Below, piece after piece: positions 24,383-36,249 of a stretch of 64,000 nt of DNA. The DNA lies in NCBI GenBank assembly GCA_011317545.1, contig WUJK01000011.1, forward strand, positions 945,501 through 1,009,500. Direction: 5' to 3'. This stretch comes from Coniella vitis (lineage: Eukaryota > Ascomycota > Sordariomycetes > Diaporthales > Schizoparmaceae). The first letter of the stretch is position 1. Each line of letters starts with the position of its first letter. Below the pieces are notes generated by a model. The model was not told where the DNA came from and made no database searches. It was given only the letters and a program-made list of their open reading frames with translations. The position numbers and the translations under genes are program-made.

Positions 24383-25879
24383 ATGGCGCCAGGAGCACTC
24401 ATCCCCGAGTCGACCAGCGCTTCAGCTGCTGCTGAGCTGCGCGTCAAGAACCACAACGCGCCCAAGGACATTTTCCCAGACGGGATCCGGACCTCGGGCC
24501 AGCACCCGCCCGTCTACGACGAGCTCAAGCCGTACTCGGCCTTCCCCAAGGAGATCTCAGGCCCGACGGTGTGGAAGAAGGAGGACTACGAGAACAGCCC
24601 CGAGAAGTGGGTGCATCCGTTCACGGATGAGGAAGTCCAGGAGCTGAGCGATACTGCCGACCAGTTCATTGCGTCTGGCACGCCCTTGACGGGCATTAGC
24701 AAGGTAAAGTGACGCATGTATACACCCAATCACTTGCTGGTCCTCCTCCCGCACGCACTCTATCCTCTTGTCTCCTCCTTCACACTTCACACAGCGGAAG
24801 AGCTGCCCACAACACCCTCTTGGGCCCTTGTCTTGTGTGTACATTGCATACAGAATAAGCAAGAACTAACACCCAGACCCCGCAGGACAACTTCCCCCTC
24901 CCGCGGCTCGGCAAGGTCCTGCAAGCCCTCCGCGAGGACCTCCTCAACGGCAAAGGCTTCATCCTCTTCAAGCGCTTCCCCGCGCAGCAATGGGGCCCGC
25001 ACAAGAACGCCGTCGCATACATGGGCCTGGGCACCTACCTGGGCTACTTCATCAGCCAAAACGGCCGCGGCCACGTGCTGGGCCACGTCAAGGACGTGGG
25101 CGACGACCCCACGCAGATCGACCGCGTGCGCATCTACCGCACGACGGCGCGCCAGTTCTTCCACGCCGACCCGGGCGACATTGTCGGCCTGCTGTGCGTC
25201 CACCGCGCGCAGGAAGGCGGCGAGAGCGACATCGTCAGCGTGCACCATGTGTGGAACACGCTGCAGCGCGAGGCGCCCGCGGTGGCGGAGCTGCTGAGCT
25301 CGCCGGTGTGGTACTTTGACCGCAAGGGCGAGGTCAGCGAGGGCGAGGAGGAGTGGATCAAGACGAGCGTCTTCTTCCTGGAGCCGCGGGGCAAAGGGCG
25401 GGTCTACTGCAAGTGGGACCCCTACTTTGTCAAATCGTTGACGCGCTTCAGTGACAAGGGCGTCATCCCGCCGCTGAGCGAGGCGCAGTGGCATGCCTTG
25501 ACGGTGCTGGAGGAGACGTGCCAGCGGTTGGCGCTGCACATGGTGTTGGAGATTGGCGATATTCAGTTCTTGAGCGATGCCCATGTGCTGCATGCCAGGA
25601 CGGCTTACACGGGTACGTTTTTGTTTTTTTCTTCTCGTGCTTCTTCGCCAACTCTTTCTTATATATTATAAAGTACACTCTGGCTAACGTGTGCTTTTGT
25701 TTTTAACATCTCTAGACTTCCCTCCCCCACACCCCCGGCGTCACTTGTTGAGGCTGTGGCTGGCCACGCCCGAGTCGGAGGGCGGTTGGGCATTGCCTTT
25801 CCACGACAGCGACGAGAAGAAGCGTGGCGGAATTCAGGTCAACAACAAGCCGCCAATATGCCCCTTGGATGCCGAGTAA
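24383..25879 (+). CDS. TauD/TfdA-family 2-oxoglutarate dioxygenase
   Basis: Three exons (24383-24703, 24886-25612, 25716-25879) encode 403 residues. The Fe(II) site is visible as HAD (His200, Asp202 in FFHADPGD) and the distal His343 in HVLHARTAYTD. The 2-oxoglutarate-binding Arg is probably Arg362 in RRHLLRLWL. The N-terminal 100 residues (VYDELKPYSAFPKEISGPTVW and a WVHPFTDEEVQEL block) match fungal TauD-like oxygenases. Such enzymes hydroxylate taurine, other sulfonates or small acids; the substrate cannot be read from sequence. No targeting signal is obvious, so it is probably cytosolic. Intron 1 is relatively long (182 bases). Length is normal for the fungal group. Confidence 0.88.
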
Positions 25880-26509
25880 GGCAGCACGGTAAGGACACTG
25901 TCTTTTGTTGTTGAAAGCGGAAGTGTATCTGGTGGAGGGGAAAAAAGGCGGATCAGAAAATGAAGATACCTTTTTTTTTGGTCCTTATTGGGGGCAATAT
26001 AACAAAATCTTGAAGCTACTCGACTGGAGGAAGTGGGTTTCAATGTTGTATCATAAACACACGTGCAGCATACGGCTCGGAGAAACATGAGCAAAGGAAA
26101 AGGATGCTGATGGACCAAAAAAAAAAAAAAAAAATAAGCCAACGAAATGAATGGCAATGAAACGAAATCAAAGCCACACCATCCGCATCGAAGATTGGTG
26201 GAATTCCCGCGAGGTTCCCCTTTCTCTCTTGGGTTGTTCACATGAGCAACATTGTGAGTATTGCAACATGGCCACCGCCAGCTGGTAATTCATTCATGTA
26301 AACATGGCTGATGCGTCTCTCTATACGTTTAATAAACCTGTTATATATATATATATCTATATAGTGGCCTTGGCTCCCATTGACATTTCTCAGCTCAAAT
26401 GTTCCTTTATTTGCGCACCAAGTTTTGGGGGCATAGCTTTTGTACAGATGTCCTATCCTTCCCTCAGGTACTAATAATCATCACCGTCAGCAGCGTCGTC
26501 GCCAATCGA
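25880..26509. other. convergent intergenic region
   Basis: This holds the 3' ends of the dioxygenase (+) and C2H2 (-) genes. It has an A-run near 26117-26135 and a short (TA)n near 26342-26362, and no coding signal. Confidence 0.5.
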
Positions 26510-27444
26510 CTAGTCAAGGGCCGTTCTGCTCTCTGGACTCGAGGAGCCGCTACTCTGCGACCACGCTGCAGACGTAGGACTCGGTCCACAGCCCTTTATA
26601 TACTGGTGTTTCTATATTGAGACAAAAAAGACAGGTTAGCAAAAAAAAAAGAATCCAGGGTAGGCCACGCAATAAACACAGTGTTCGAATAAAGAAAGAA
26701 AAGGCTGGGTGAGTGAAGAGAAAGATAGACGAATGACCTTGAACGTTGTGACGGAGAAGGAAAAACAAGATGAAAATGTGGAAGGAGAGAGAGAAACAAA
26801 ACAGGAAAAAGATCCAAACTCACCCTCAAAACCGACATGGTCGTATACGCCAGCCCACAATGACACCGAAAGTTCCTCTCCAAGTGTGTGTACTTGTGCT
26901 TCTTCAATGCTCCATTCGACGCAAAACTGTCGGTGCATTGGTCACACCTGAACCGCACAGGCTCTGTAACCAGATTCTCCGCACCGTACATCATGGAACT
27001 GTATGAGGCTGATGATAGCGATGACAATGACGACGACGACGATGATGATGATGAATAAGTCGCACTATTAGCACTCATACTCGTGCTACTACTGCATGGT
27101 AGCCAGGACAGCTCGGCAGATGCAGAGGATGACGAATCGGACGGGAGGAAGGGCGGTATGTTGGGAGTGTTGTTGCATGTCGCGGTAGTTGCTTGTGGAA
27201 GCGGCAGGATCGGAGGACGCGGACTGGTAGACAGCGGCATGTTTCTCGACGACGGCGGCGTGGGCGCGAAAGGGGCGTCTCCTCGATGCTGCGACCGCGA
27301 GCCTCGTGGCCATGGATCGTCGTTTGGTGCAGGAGACACGATGCGGGTGAGCTCGTGGCGGATCGTCTTGAGGGAGGGTCGCCGTTGTGGCGGCGGCGTT
27401 GAGCCTAAAGGCTCTTGCAATATAAAAGGCAGGACAGGCTGCAT
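26510..27444 (-). CDS. C2H2 zinc-finger protein with atypical second finger
   Basis: Two exons, 27444-26824 and 26611-26510, separated by a 212-base intron (donor GTGAGT, acceptor AATATAG), give 240 residues. The ATG at 27444 is the first in frame; the frame continues upstream only through an (AAC)n tract with a non-ATG start. The body is Ser/Pro-rich. Near the end lies a canonical finger C167-x2-C170-x12-H183-x3-H187. The second finger spans the splice junction: C194-x-C196-x12-H209-x5-C215, a CxC..HC variant ending KGC. Twenty-five Ser-rich residues follow. The architecture suggests a small DNA-binding regulator. I recognise fungal C2H2 proteins with a similar CxC last finger but cannot name an orthologue. 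Confidence 0.65.
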
Positions 27445-27462
27445 TTTCTTTGATGTGATGGC

Positions 27463-27531
<69 letters not shown>

Positions 27532-27533
27532 GG
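27463..27533. repeat. (GTT)n microsatellite
   Basis: More than twenty GTT units lie here, reading as AAC/ACA on the transcribed minus strand. It sits just upstream of the ATG of the C2H2 gene, so it is probably in its 5' leader. Confidence 0.85.
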
Positions 27534-28015
27534 TGGTGGTAAATTGTCTGGATCGTGTTGTTTTGAGTCGTCGTCGTTTATTTACAGCCCGTTGAGATGG
27601 CACACCGTTGCCTCTGACGTTTGGGACAGCGGATATCTTTGATATCGGTAGCGTCCGCCCTCAATCCCTTCTTGCTCAAGAGTAGACAGGCTCTGTTGTG
27701 TCTGCAAGGCTTGGTCCTGAAAGGTCTTCGCGGCGTGGCTCACAACTGTGCGTATATAAGTCTTGATCCGCCGTTGAATCGCCGGAAAGATACTTGAAAA
27801 CATAGATCCAGAAGCAATGTCAACGACGTCAAGTAATATTGGCAGACCAAAAGTTTAATAGGCGAGCAACTCTATTCGAGATTTGGGCTGGAGCCCATGA
27901 CATACATGCATCTAAATTGTCGAGCAAGTCATCGTTCCACCACTTGCGAATGGATCGTGAACAACAACCTGCGAGGGCACCGTCGAAATCCACCATGACC
28001 AACCACCACCACCAC

Positions 28016-28047
<32 letters not shown>

Positions 28048-28849
28048 AGAAGTAGAGGATGACATGTCGATGCCCTCTTGCGCAGCGATATTTAGGAGCG
28101 TGGGCCTCGTCAAATCGACCGGCTCAGCGCTGCAATCTGAGCCGCGCGCAGGTCGTCGCCCTCAACCCAGGACCAGCCCACGACTCCTACCGCTCCTTCT
28201 CACCAAGTGCTTCCATGCAGCCCTCGAAACAACATTCCAGAACAAGCAGAATGTCTGCGTCACCATCGACCTGACGGGGATAAACAAGAACCGAAAAGAG
28301 ACAAAAAAGAAAAGGGATCCATCAAAACTCCCCCCTCCCCCTTGTTCTAATAAGTGGAGAATACATCTTTCTCTTTGGCCACCTTGAAATAAGCCATTTC
28401 GTCTTTGTGGTATTTTTTTTTTTTTTTTTTTGCGGTTTCTATATTTAGCTCCCCTACAGGCCAACTGATCCAACCGACCGGGGAGGACAAAAAATCTGTA
28501 GCCTGTGCAGTGCTGCGGGCTCACATGAGCGCGCCGGCATGGGGGGCTTCCATCTTATGCGCAGCCGGTAGGATTTCGCTCGTGCAAACGGGCTGCCTTG
28601 TAATCGACACATTTTTTCCCTTCTTTCTTTCTTTTTCACACTCGTTGTTTTCAACGGGAAGAAGAAGGAATGAAATCGGAGGGGGAAAAAAAGAGCCCAT
28701 AGAGACCTGCATCTTGCAGATAGACCAATCAGGAAGGGGATTGATTGCTTTTACTCGCCGAGAGTCCGCCGCACCACCTAGTATGGGAGCCCTCTGAGGC
28801 TCACTCACCTCCACTCCACACTGCCGAGATCCCGTGGGGATTTTTAAGT

Positions 28850-29460
28850 CCTTCTAGGTTTTGAGGCTACTGATTCCCCCTTTGTTAAACGAATGAACCG
28901 ATTTCGATTATAGGCCTTTGGAGTCCCTTTGCCATTAAATAGTAATTGGTAGTTGATCCCGTGTTCCCCGGAATTGTTCCCCGGCAGTTTCGACCCTCCT
29001 CAGGGTTAAGGGTAGATGAGGCTTCAGGATGCACAAATAGAACATATAGAACATAATTTGATAGGGAATAGATAACCCAATGAGCATTGCTGACGTTCAT
29101 CAACCTGTTCCTTTCCTTCTAACCCTTCGTATCCGTGGGGGTCTTCTCGTCAACCAAGTACTCGGAGCCAGCGTTCGAAAGTGCATTTCGAGTACCGAGT
29201 CTCAACGTTGGTGCAAGGAGTAAGCACTTGGGCAATATTATCTATCAGTTGGATATCATTTCCTCGATTAGTCTTATACCAAGTATTTACCGGTGTAGTG
29301 GATCGAGCGGTCACGAAGATGAAGGCAACGGTACAGTCAAGAGTTCGTGCTTACTTCCTATCGAGACCGAGCAGCAACGGAACATATCATAATCGCCAGT
29401 GCTGCGCTGAAACACGGCACAGGCCCATGAGTTGAGAGACATTGCAAACCTAGAGACAGC
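28850..29460. other. possible degenerate repeat / transposon remnant
   Basis: Base composition and texture shift here: there are many near-duplicate short words (TGTTCCCCGG and GTTCCCCGG; AATAGAACATATAGAACATAA) and no coding frame. This resembles decayed LTR sequence, but I see no clean TG..CA ends, target duplication or element ORF. Confidence 0.2.
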
Positions 29461-32400
29461 GGCGGCACATACCCAAGCTGTGAGTTACACACAAGACGAA
29501 ATGGAGTGCGAGCCTTGGGAAGCGAACTATGCACTTGATGTCAGAGGCATAGTTTAGACCCTGGAGGAGGGTTGGGACCGAGACTGTAACCTATCTCCGT
29601 GTGCTGTTCTTTGCGACCAGGTGACCGGGAGGATGTGAGACAAATCTGAGCTGCATGCTCTGTACTATGTATCAATCAGATACCAGGAGTAATAAGTTGC
29701 TTAGAGTGCTACGACAGTCACGCGGGGCACTCTCTTGGCTGCAGCATGTGCACACATGTGTGGCCAATTTGAAAGCACTGTAGCCCTCTTGTTCTGCCCG
29801 AAGCATGCCGTGGTGCTGTCTCCAGAAGCCGCCCAATCTGGTATGGAGGAGTGGCGATTTCGGGCCTGCAAGCCTGTGTAGAAGGTGTAGAAGCCCAGTA
29901 GGATACTACGTCCATGTCTAGCATGACTAGCCAGTCTTGGAAACGCGAGAGAGGCGAGACCACTTTGACAGAGGTTTTGTAGATGGCCACCGAGCGAACA
30001 ACGTGACAGTGGTGAGTTGTATCGCGGCCAGGACAGCACCCTTATCAGGCTTATACTTGCGGCCGAATGGTATCCATTGATTGCGACAAGACAGACGTGC
30101 CATCGTAGCATGCTGCTTGCGTTGCACATTCGTACCATGTCTGGTTGGAGCCACGCAATTTCGCGCCTTGTTTCGAATTGTGACTGTTCCAAGTGTCGCA
30201 GCTGGAGGCAGAGCAACGCCTGATATCGCCAGTGTGTCTGGATTCTGCAAGCCATATTGAGGAGCGAGCTGTTGCGTATACGGCATGCGTACGTGGGCGC
30301 CTGGTGGCATGACAAGTCTTCTGCATGTTGTGTTGTATTGTGTCTTGCTGTGCACTCCACTGGCCCGTCATCTACTTCGGCTGCTGTCTGCAGTCGGATA
30401 TTCCGCAAGAGATGGATAACGCAAGATTGCAGTGGGCAAATGCGAATGGGCGTCTTGCACCTGTCTCATCATTTGGCCCGGCGCCTTCTCCTCCTCTCTT
30501 TCGCGGCCTCTTCCTCCTCACCTTGTCTGTCGTGCTCGTCTCACAGTGACCGATGCGGGCGCTGCTCGTTGCAACAAGGATGTGCATCTGTATCTTTCCG
30601 AAGGGACATCGAGGGAGCTCTGCATGGAGCCATCAGTGTGCAGTGCGCTGTGTGCAGCGTGCATGCGGTGGTGGGTGCAGAAACGGACAATGACGGGGCC
30701 GATCGAGGTTGTCTGGTGGAGAAGGCACATGCGCCTCAAGAAGATGCAGGAGCGAGCAACGTAGTAAAGAATGGCAAAGTGCCTACCCAACGGGTGCTTG
30801 GGCTGCACACAGTACGTCGTGGTCCTGTTCGGTAATTTTGCACGGTGATAGACTGTGTACATGGTACTGCGCCACTACTATACGGTACAGTATGTACCTG
30901 GTTTATGTACGACAACACCAACCTCTCATCTCCCCTCCCAGCTTCCGAGTATGGCACCCACCGCACACCTCACCTCACACCTTGCAGCTCACCTGCACTC
31001 TGCTTCCGCTGTCGCTTTCACCATCACCCAGCCTTGACGTGTCCATCTTGGCGACGAAGCATTTCTGGAGAAAGCCCCGCTAGCTAGGTTTGGGCTTCTG
31101 CAGTGCACTTTGTGCCCGCTGCGTTGCTCGCTCTTTTGAGTGCTCTATCAGATTTCCGTCCAAGCTGACAGTCATTCCAGGCTGACACGCTCTGTCTCTC
31201 TGTACTGTACTGGCAAGCCTCCAGCTTCTCTATCGCGCCTGGTGGTAGGAAAACCCGCGCAGCAAGCCCAGCCACGCATGTATTGCGCAAGATAAGCCCA
31301 CCACCGGCCACACTTACCATCTTGCCTTGCCTCTGCATCCGCACATCTACCTGCGCGACAGAAGCGCACAACCCAAGCAATGGCGGACAAGATTGTCTAG
31401 CCCTTCGGACCCTTGCCGCGCTATCTGATCGTTTCATGTGCTTCCCCGCCTCCGCCCGAGTGGTGGTTGCGGGCCAGGCTTCACCCAAAGACCTCGCTGC
31501 ACGCCCAAGTCACCACGACATATCTTGTGTAACCATACTTGTTTACGCACACTCTGGGCATAATTTGTATGTCAGGCAGTGCATTGCATAACACTGTGTG
31601 CGTGTGTTGCTTTTGTGGCATGCTTCTGTCAGGTTACATGGCCGCTTCTCAGCTCCAGGAAAATTTGCGCAACTCTCATGAAGGCTGGGCAAGTGCAATA
31701 ACCACTCGTTGAGCATCACGAATGTCAATGGAACTACTCGCTCTTCTGGTATGTAGAGAAGCAAGACATGCACATGCCTACAACGCTACTGGAGCAAGCT
31801 CCCAACAGGAGAAATCATACTTCCAAAGAGCACAAAACACTTTACAACAACCACTACCGCTGCTGCTGCTGCTGCTGGTGGTTGAGGTGGTCTCGTTTTG
31901 TGGCTTTCACTTGTATAGCCATATCTGCGTCGGGATATATGCGCTGGAGGTAGGGCCTAGAAGCTCTAGGGGCCTTGCTAAACGGTTCCGATCGATCGGG
32001 CCGTGACGATCATCAACAAGGCTTTGATTATGTCCGGCAGGCCAGTCTTTGAGTTCGATCTCTTCCTGCTGCAGCTGCCTTGCAATCCCGGCGTGCCATC
32101 TGCCGCTATCTTGGTGAGGAAGTGGCCCTGCTCTCCGGCTGACGAAAGCTCAGACATGAGGAGTTGCTTCATCGAAAGCCCACTAAATTTACAGATCAGC
32201 AAAATGGTTTGATGTTGATCGTAGCGGGCGAACCCCCCCCTCTTTCTCTCGCCCGCGTGTATGCAAAAGGCACAGAGGCGCTGCTGGGTTGCGAATCTAA
32301 CGGCACTGCAGCAGCCACGCCCATTCATGGATGGCTTGAGGGAGAGGACCTGACCAGGGTGGCCTGCCAGTTACTGCTCATGTACTATGCTTGGAGTACA

Positions 32401-33380
32401 TATACGAACACATGTGCTTGGGCTCTTGACTAAATACCGCATCCAGTGTGGTATCGATGAGCCATGCGTCGACAGCATGCAGCTTGCAATCAACTAATGA
32501 GATTACTTGCAAACTGACCCGCTCCTCACCGGGTTTACTGGAAAGCGGACTTTTTCCTCACCTGCTCGTCAGTCGCTCTTCACGTGATGATCCGCGGTCT
32601 ATTCCCCTGGTAAGAAGGCATCTGCTTCGGCATGGCTCAGCTGGCATCTTCTGGGATAACGTCTCGCCGGAGCTTCCAAGCTTCCGCATGCGCTTGCACT
32701 TGCACTCTATATACTGACGAATACGATTAGGCCGCCTCTAGACCAGAGCTTTGGTTGCTCATCCCGCCGCATACGAGGCACTACTCTCAAAACAACCTTG
32801 GAATTTGGCGCCGGTTGGCTTTAAATGCCCTAGCTTTGGAAAAAGTCGTTTGACGGAAGAGTGTTGCCTGGCTTGTCTGATAGGAGAGAGCAACCATAGC
32901 ACTTAGTCGCGTGTCAGTACTTTGTCGAGTCCAAACACCACTAGTCGTCGTGCGCCGTCACAGCCTGTCAACTTGTGCAGCCCTTTTTCTCTATAAATCA
33001 CAGTTGCCCCTGTTCTTACCTAGATACATATCGAAGGACACCTTGAGCTTACCGTTGCAAAGGAAGGTACGTGGTCTCAACTAACTAGCTCGCCCTCTTG
33101 GCCTTCCTCCCTCCCTCTCGAAGCATTGCCTGAGAACTCGCTTGCCGTAATGGCTTGATCTTGCCTTGTTTGTTCTGGCGCTTCTTGTCTTCCCAGCAGC
33201 CAAATTTGGGACATCCTTAGCCGCTGGTCATTTCGCGGGCATCTTCTTCTTCCAACACTTTGTCTCGCGTTGATCTAATCACAACACTACGCTCCAGAGC
33301 GTTCAACCAGTCAAGTCGACCCATCGTCACAACACGCCGATTTGTCGACGGAGATAATCACCATTGGAACCCCCAAACAA

Positions 33381-33414
<34 letters not shown>

Positions 33415-33665
33415 CTTTTTTTATATATCGGCTTATTGTCCAGAAGTGCACAACGAGAGCCCCACTCGCCCTGAGACGAACAGAGGTGTAGAGTGCATTT
33501 ACAAGCGTTGCAGCAAAGCGTGAGCTGTTGCGCTTGTTAATTGTGCCTTCACGTCCGGGCTCGGCGCTCTGCCAAACTTCCAAGGAGAACAAGTCTTCTT
33601 ACACACTTTCTACAATATCGTTTCTGATCTGTCTGCCTGCATCTCTGTCAAGTCCACTAGCCAGA

Positions 33666-35563
33666 ATGACGACAATGGATCCATCAGGCGACATTGAGCA
33701 TTTGGCAAATTCTAACAAGAGCAGAATGCACGATGCTCCGAGCTTGTTGGAAGCCCCTCCCCTCAAGAGGACTCGCACCGGTGATGATCTTTCAGGCGAG
33801 CGTCATCTGTATGACCTATCCTCGCAGACTCTGAGCCCGCCCCGTTCTTTCAATGATGAGGCTCTTGGTCCACCCCAGCCAGTAGAGGCCGCTGGCATCA
33901 GACCGGATCATGGAAGCCGGACAAGCTCATCATCTTCGCGGAAGGATACGCAAGAATATACGACCATTCAGTCGACTATGACGCATGCTGTAGACCAGGC
34001 GGCCCCGACCGAGATGGCATCAAGTTCGTTCATTCTGACTGCGTCGCCAATGGCCCTCCCCACACACAATGTCCTGTTGATTAACGATGAGTCAGAAGTG
34101 AGTCGCGATAATAAAAGGCGCCGCCGAACGGGACCCCTAAACGAGGAGCAGAGAACTAAAGCCAACCTGATTCGCAAAATCCGCGCGTGCGCCGAGTGTC
34201 ACAAGCGCCGAGTGGCATGTCATCCGAGTCACCAAGGCACAACTTGGGAGGCTCTGGAGGCCAAATACGGCAACACTAATGCCAACCCTCCGGAATCAGT
34301 TCCACAGACCCCTCGCGGCTGGACCCCTGCTAATGGCGGCCACGCGCGAGAGTATCACACAAGTGATGTGGAAGGTGAGCCTTCACCAAGTCCTCTCGAG
34401 GAGCAAGCCATGCTTAAAGGGCGCACTCCATTGCCGACGGCTCCTCGATCCGCGGTATCGAACCGAGCCCCTCGATCGTCTAAGATGTCCCGATCGAGGT
34501 CCGCAACCACTGGCAGCACGTCTCACATCCATACACTTCCTGATTCAAGCCGCTACATTGCTGTAGATGCACTCCTACTGTCTTGGGTCTGCGACGACAG
34601 CAACGAAGTCGACTCAGTCGCAGAGCAACTGCAGAATGTTTTGGCTACTCGATACAATGCCACTTGTGTTATCGAAAAGATACCGTCTCCGCCTGGACCA
34701 TCCGACGCGTACCGATGGCTGTCCGACCGATTCCGCAATTTTGTCCGACAGAACGACCGACGGGATGTGCTGAAAATTATCTACTACAACGGGAACGCTC
34801 ATTTGAATAGGCATGCAGACATGGTACTCACAGAGTACGTCCACTCAAACTTTGCTTAATCCTTTCCGTCGATGATTGTGTCCCTGTGGTATTCCTGGCT
34901 TTCGACTCTACCTTTCAAGGACATGCGGTATATTAATCCACGATGGCTAACGTTTTTGTTTCAAGCTCACCGTTCCCTGGAGAAGGCTCTGCCGTCCGTT
35001 GGCCACCGCTCCAAACCGAATTGGAAGAGTCTCCATCGGACATCCTTATTCTTTTTGACTGTCCTTACTTTGCCGTCAAGCACTTCAAAAGCCAAGGAGT
35101 CATGGAGGTATTGGCAGCTTCGACACACGACAGCTTCTCCTACTGTCCCATCCCTCGCTGCGCCTTCACCAAGGCTATTATCGAGCTGCTGAAAAGTCAT
35201 GCAGACAGGCGGTCATCGGTCCGCAGCAGTCCGCTCAGCGTCACAGATCTACACATGTGCCTTGTATCGCGATACCCGGCGATTGTTCGAGATCTAACGC
35301 TCGAACACCAAGTACTCTACAACTTTCCAAATCCTGTGCATATTCTGGCGAAGGCGGAAGACGCCATGGCTATTTCCATCCAGCTGACACCAGAAGACGA
35401 ACAATCCCGCCGCGCTTCAACGGCGAATGCGGTCCGCAGGGTGAATATATCGCTGCACCTGGACGCAGACGCGGATTTGGAGCCTCTCAAAGAATTGTTC
35501 CGCCTCAAGCCAGAATCTGTACGCCATGTGCAGATCGAAGACGACGGACCCATCATGGAGTAA
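33666..35563 (+). CDS. fungal caspase-like (inactive) protein with half zinc-cluster motif
   Basis: Two exons (33666-34834, 34966-35563) with a 131-base intron (donor GTACGT, GCTAAC branch, acceptor TTTCAAG) encode 588 residues; the frame upstream of 33666 lacks an ATG. Residues ~170-190 read RACAECHKRRVACHPSHQG, a C-x2-C-x6-C half of a Zn2Cys6 cluster that is typical of an expanded fungal family whose C-terminal half has a caspase-type fold. The fold landmarks are present: YIAVDALLLSWVCDDSNEV, then YYNGNAH (373-379) where the family has YYGGHG, and DILILFDCPYFAV (415-427) where the family has LLDCC. The catalytic His and Cys positions are therefore replaced, so it is probably a pseudo-enzyme. 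The C-terminal part (RRVNISLHLDADADLEPLKELFRL) is also family-like. The cellular role is unknown. Confidence 0.7.
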
Positions 35564-36249
35564 GATGGGATACATATGGTCATGAGCCTGTATGGTTCGT
35601 CGCGTTGGCAGCATGTACTTGCTTTGTACATGATGACCAGGGCCGTGTGCACAACATACCTTTCAGTAGGGTATTATGGATCATAATTATTACCTAGGTA
35701 CTGGTAGCATACTCAGATATGCAACGAATTGGTAGCAAGTCTCCGTAATCGACGCGTAGATTCATCAGTGATTTCTGCTCCTCCAATTATTCACAATACT
35801 TGTTGTGGTCGCTGTCACGGGTTGTACCTTCCCAATATTATACATAATAGCATGATGTGGACCGACGTGATATGTCAAGGGGCCCCTGTCATCAGACTTA
35901 CTATAGTACATAGTACAAGGAGCTCGTACCTTGTCCTAGTGTACTACGTACGTACTGTCGTCACTGTTCGACCGCTCACATGCTTTCACTGAACGCTGCA
36001 ACAAGACCCCAAGGTGTGACTGTTTTCTGCCCTCCCCAAGACCCAACGTGACACCTCTACCAGCCCTTTGCAATTTTACGAACTTGCAAGCCTCTTTCCA
36101 GGCCGAACACGACATCCTTACGACGATCGAATGCTTCCGTCGAGCCAGAATCGACAGCCGAGCTGCTACAGGCTACAAGACACACCGTATACAACGCTAG
36201 GCCCAGCTTCGAAGCTTCAAGATATCAACACGACAGGCCATTCTAAACC
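35564..36249. other. intergenic: promoter region of ATG28
   Basis: It contains TACTATAGTACATAGTAC at about 35899-35916, the densest motif copy after 18782, some 340 bp before the ATG28 start, followed by TACGTACGTAC near 35945. No coding signal. Confidence 0.5.

Larger units (their letters stand above)
27445..33665. other. gene-poor region of about 6.2 kb
   Basis: No gene is supported. It contains the (GTT)n tract, a (CAG)n tract at 28019-28047, a T-run at 28411-28431, a motif copy at 29664-29671, a (CTG)n tract near 31860-31880 and a long T-run at 33384-33414 just before the next gene. A 145-codon frame at 27950-28387 is low-complexity (His/Gln runs). Frames at 29701-30408 (-) and 31978-32328 (-) have no domain. 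The last 700 bases are presumably the promoter and leader of the caspase-like gene. Confidence 0.4.

Noticed and set aside
27950..28387. 145-codon ORF with His and Gln runs
   Set aside because: Translation is dominated by microsatellites and has no conserved part; it could be a real small gene, but nothing supports it.
29701..30408. 235-codon minus-strand ORF and neighbouring frames
   Set aside because: Some stretches look protein-like in two different frames, which suggested a pseudogene, but no family could be named and the frames disagree.
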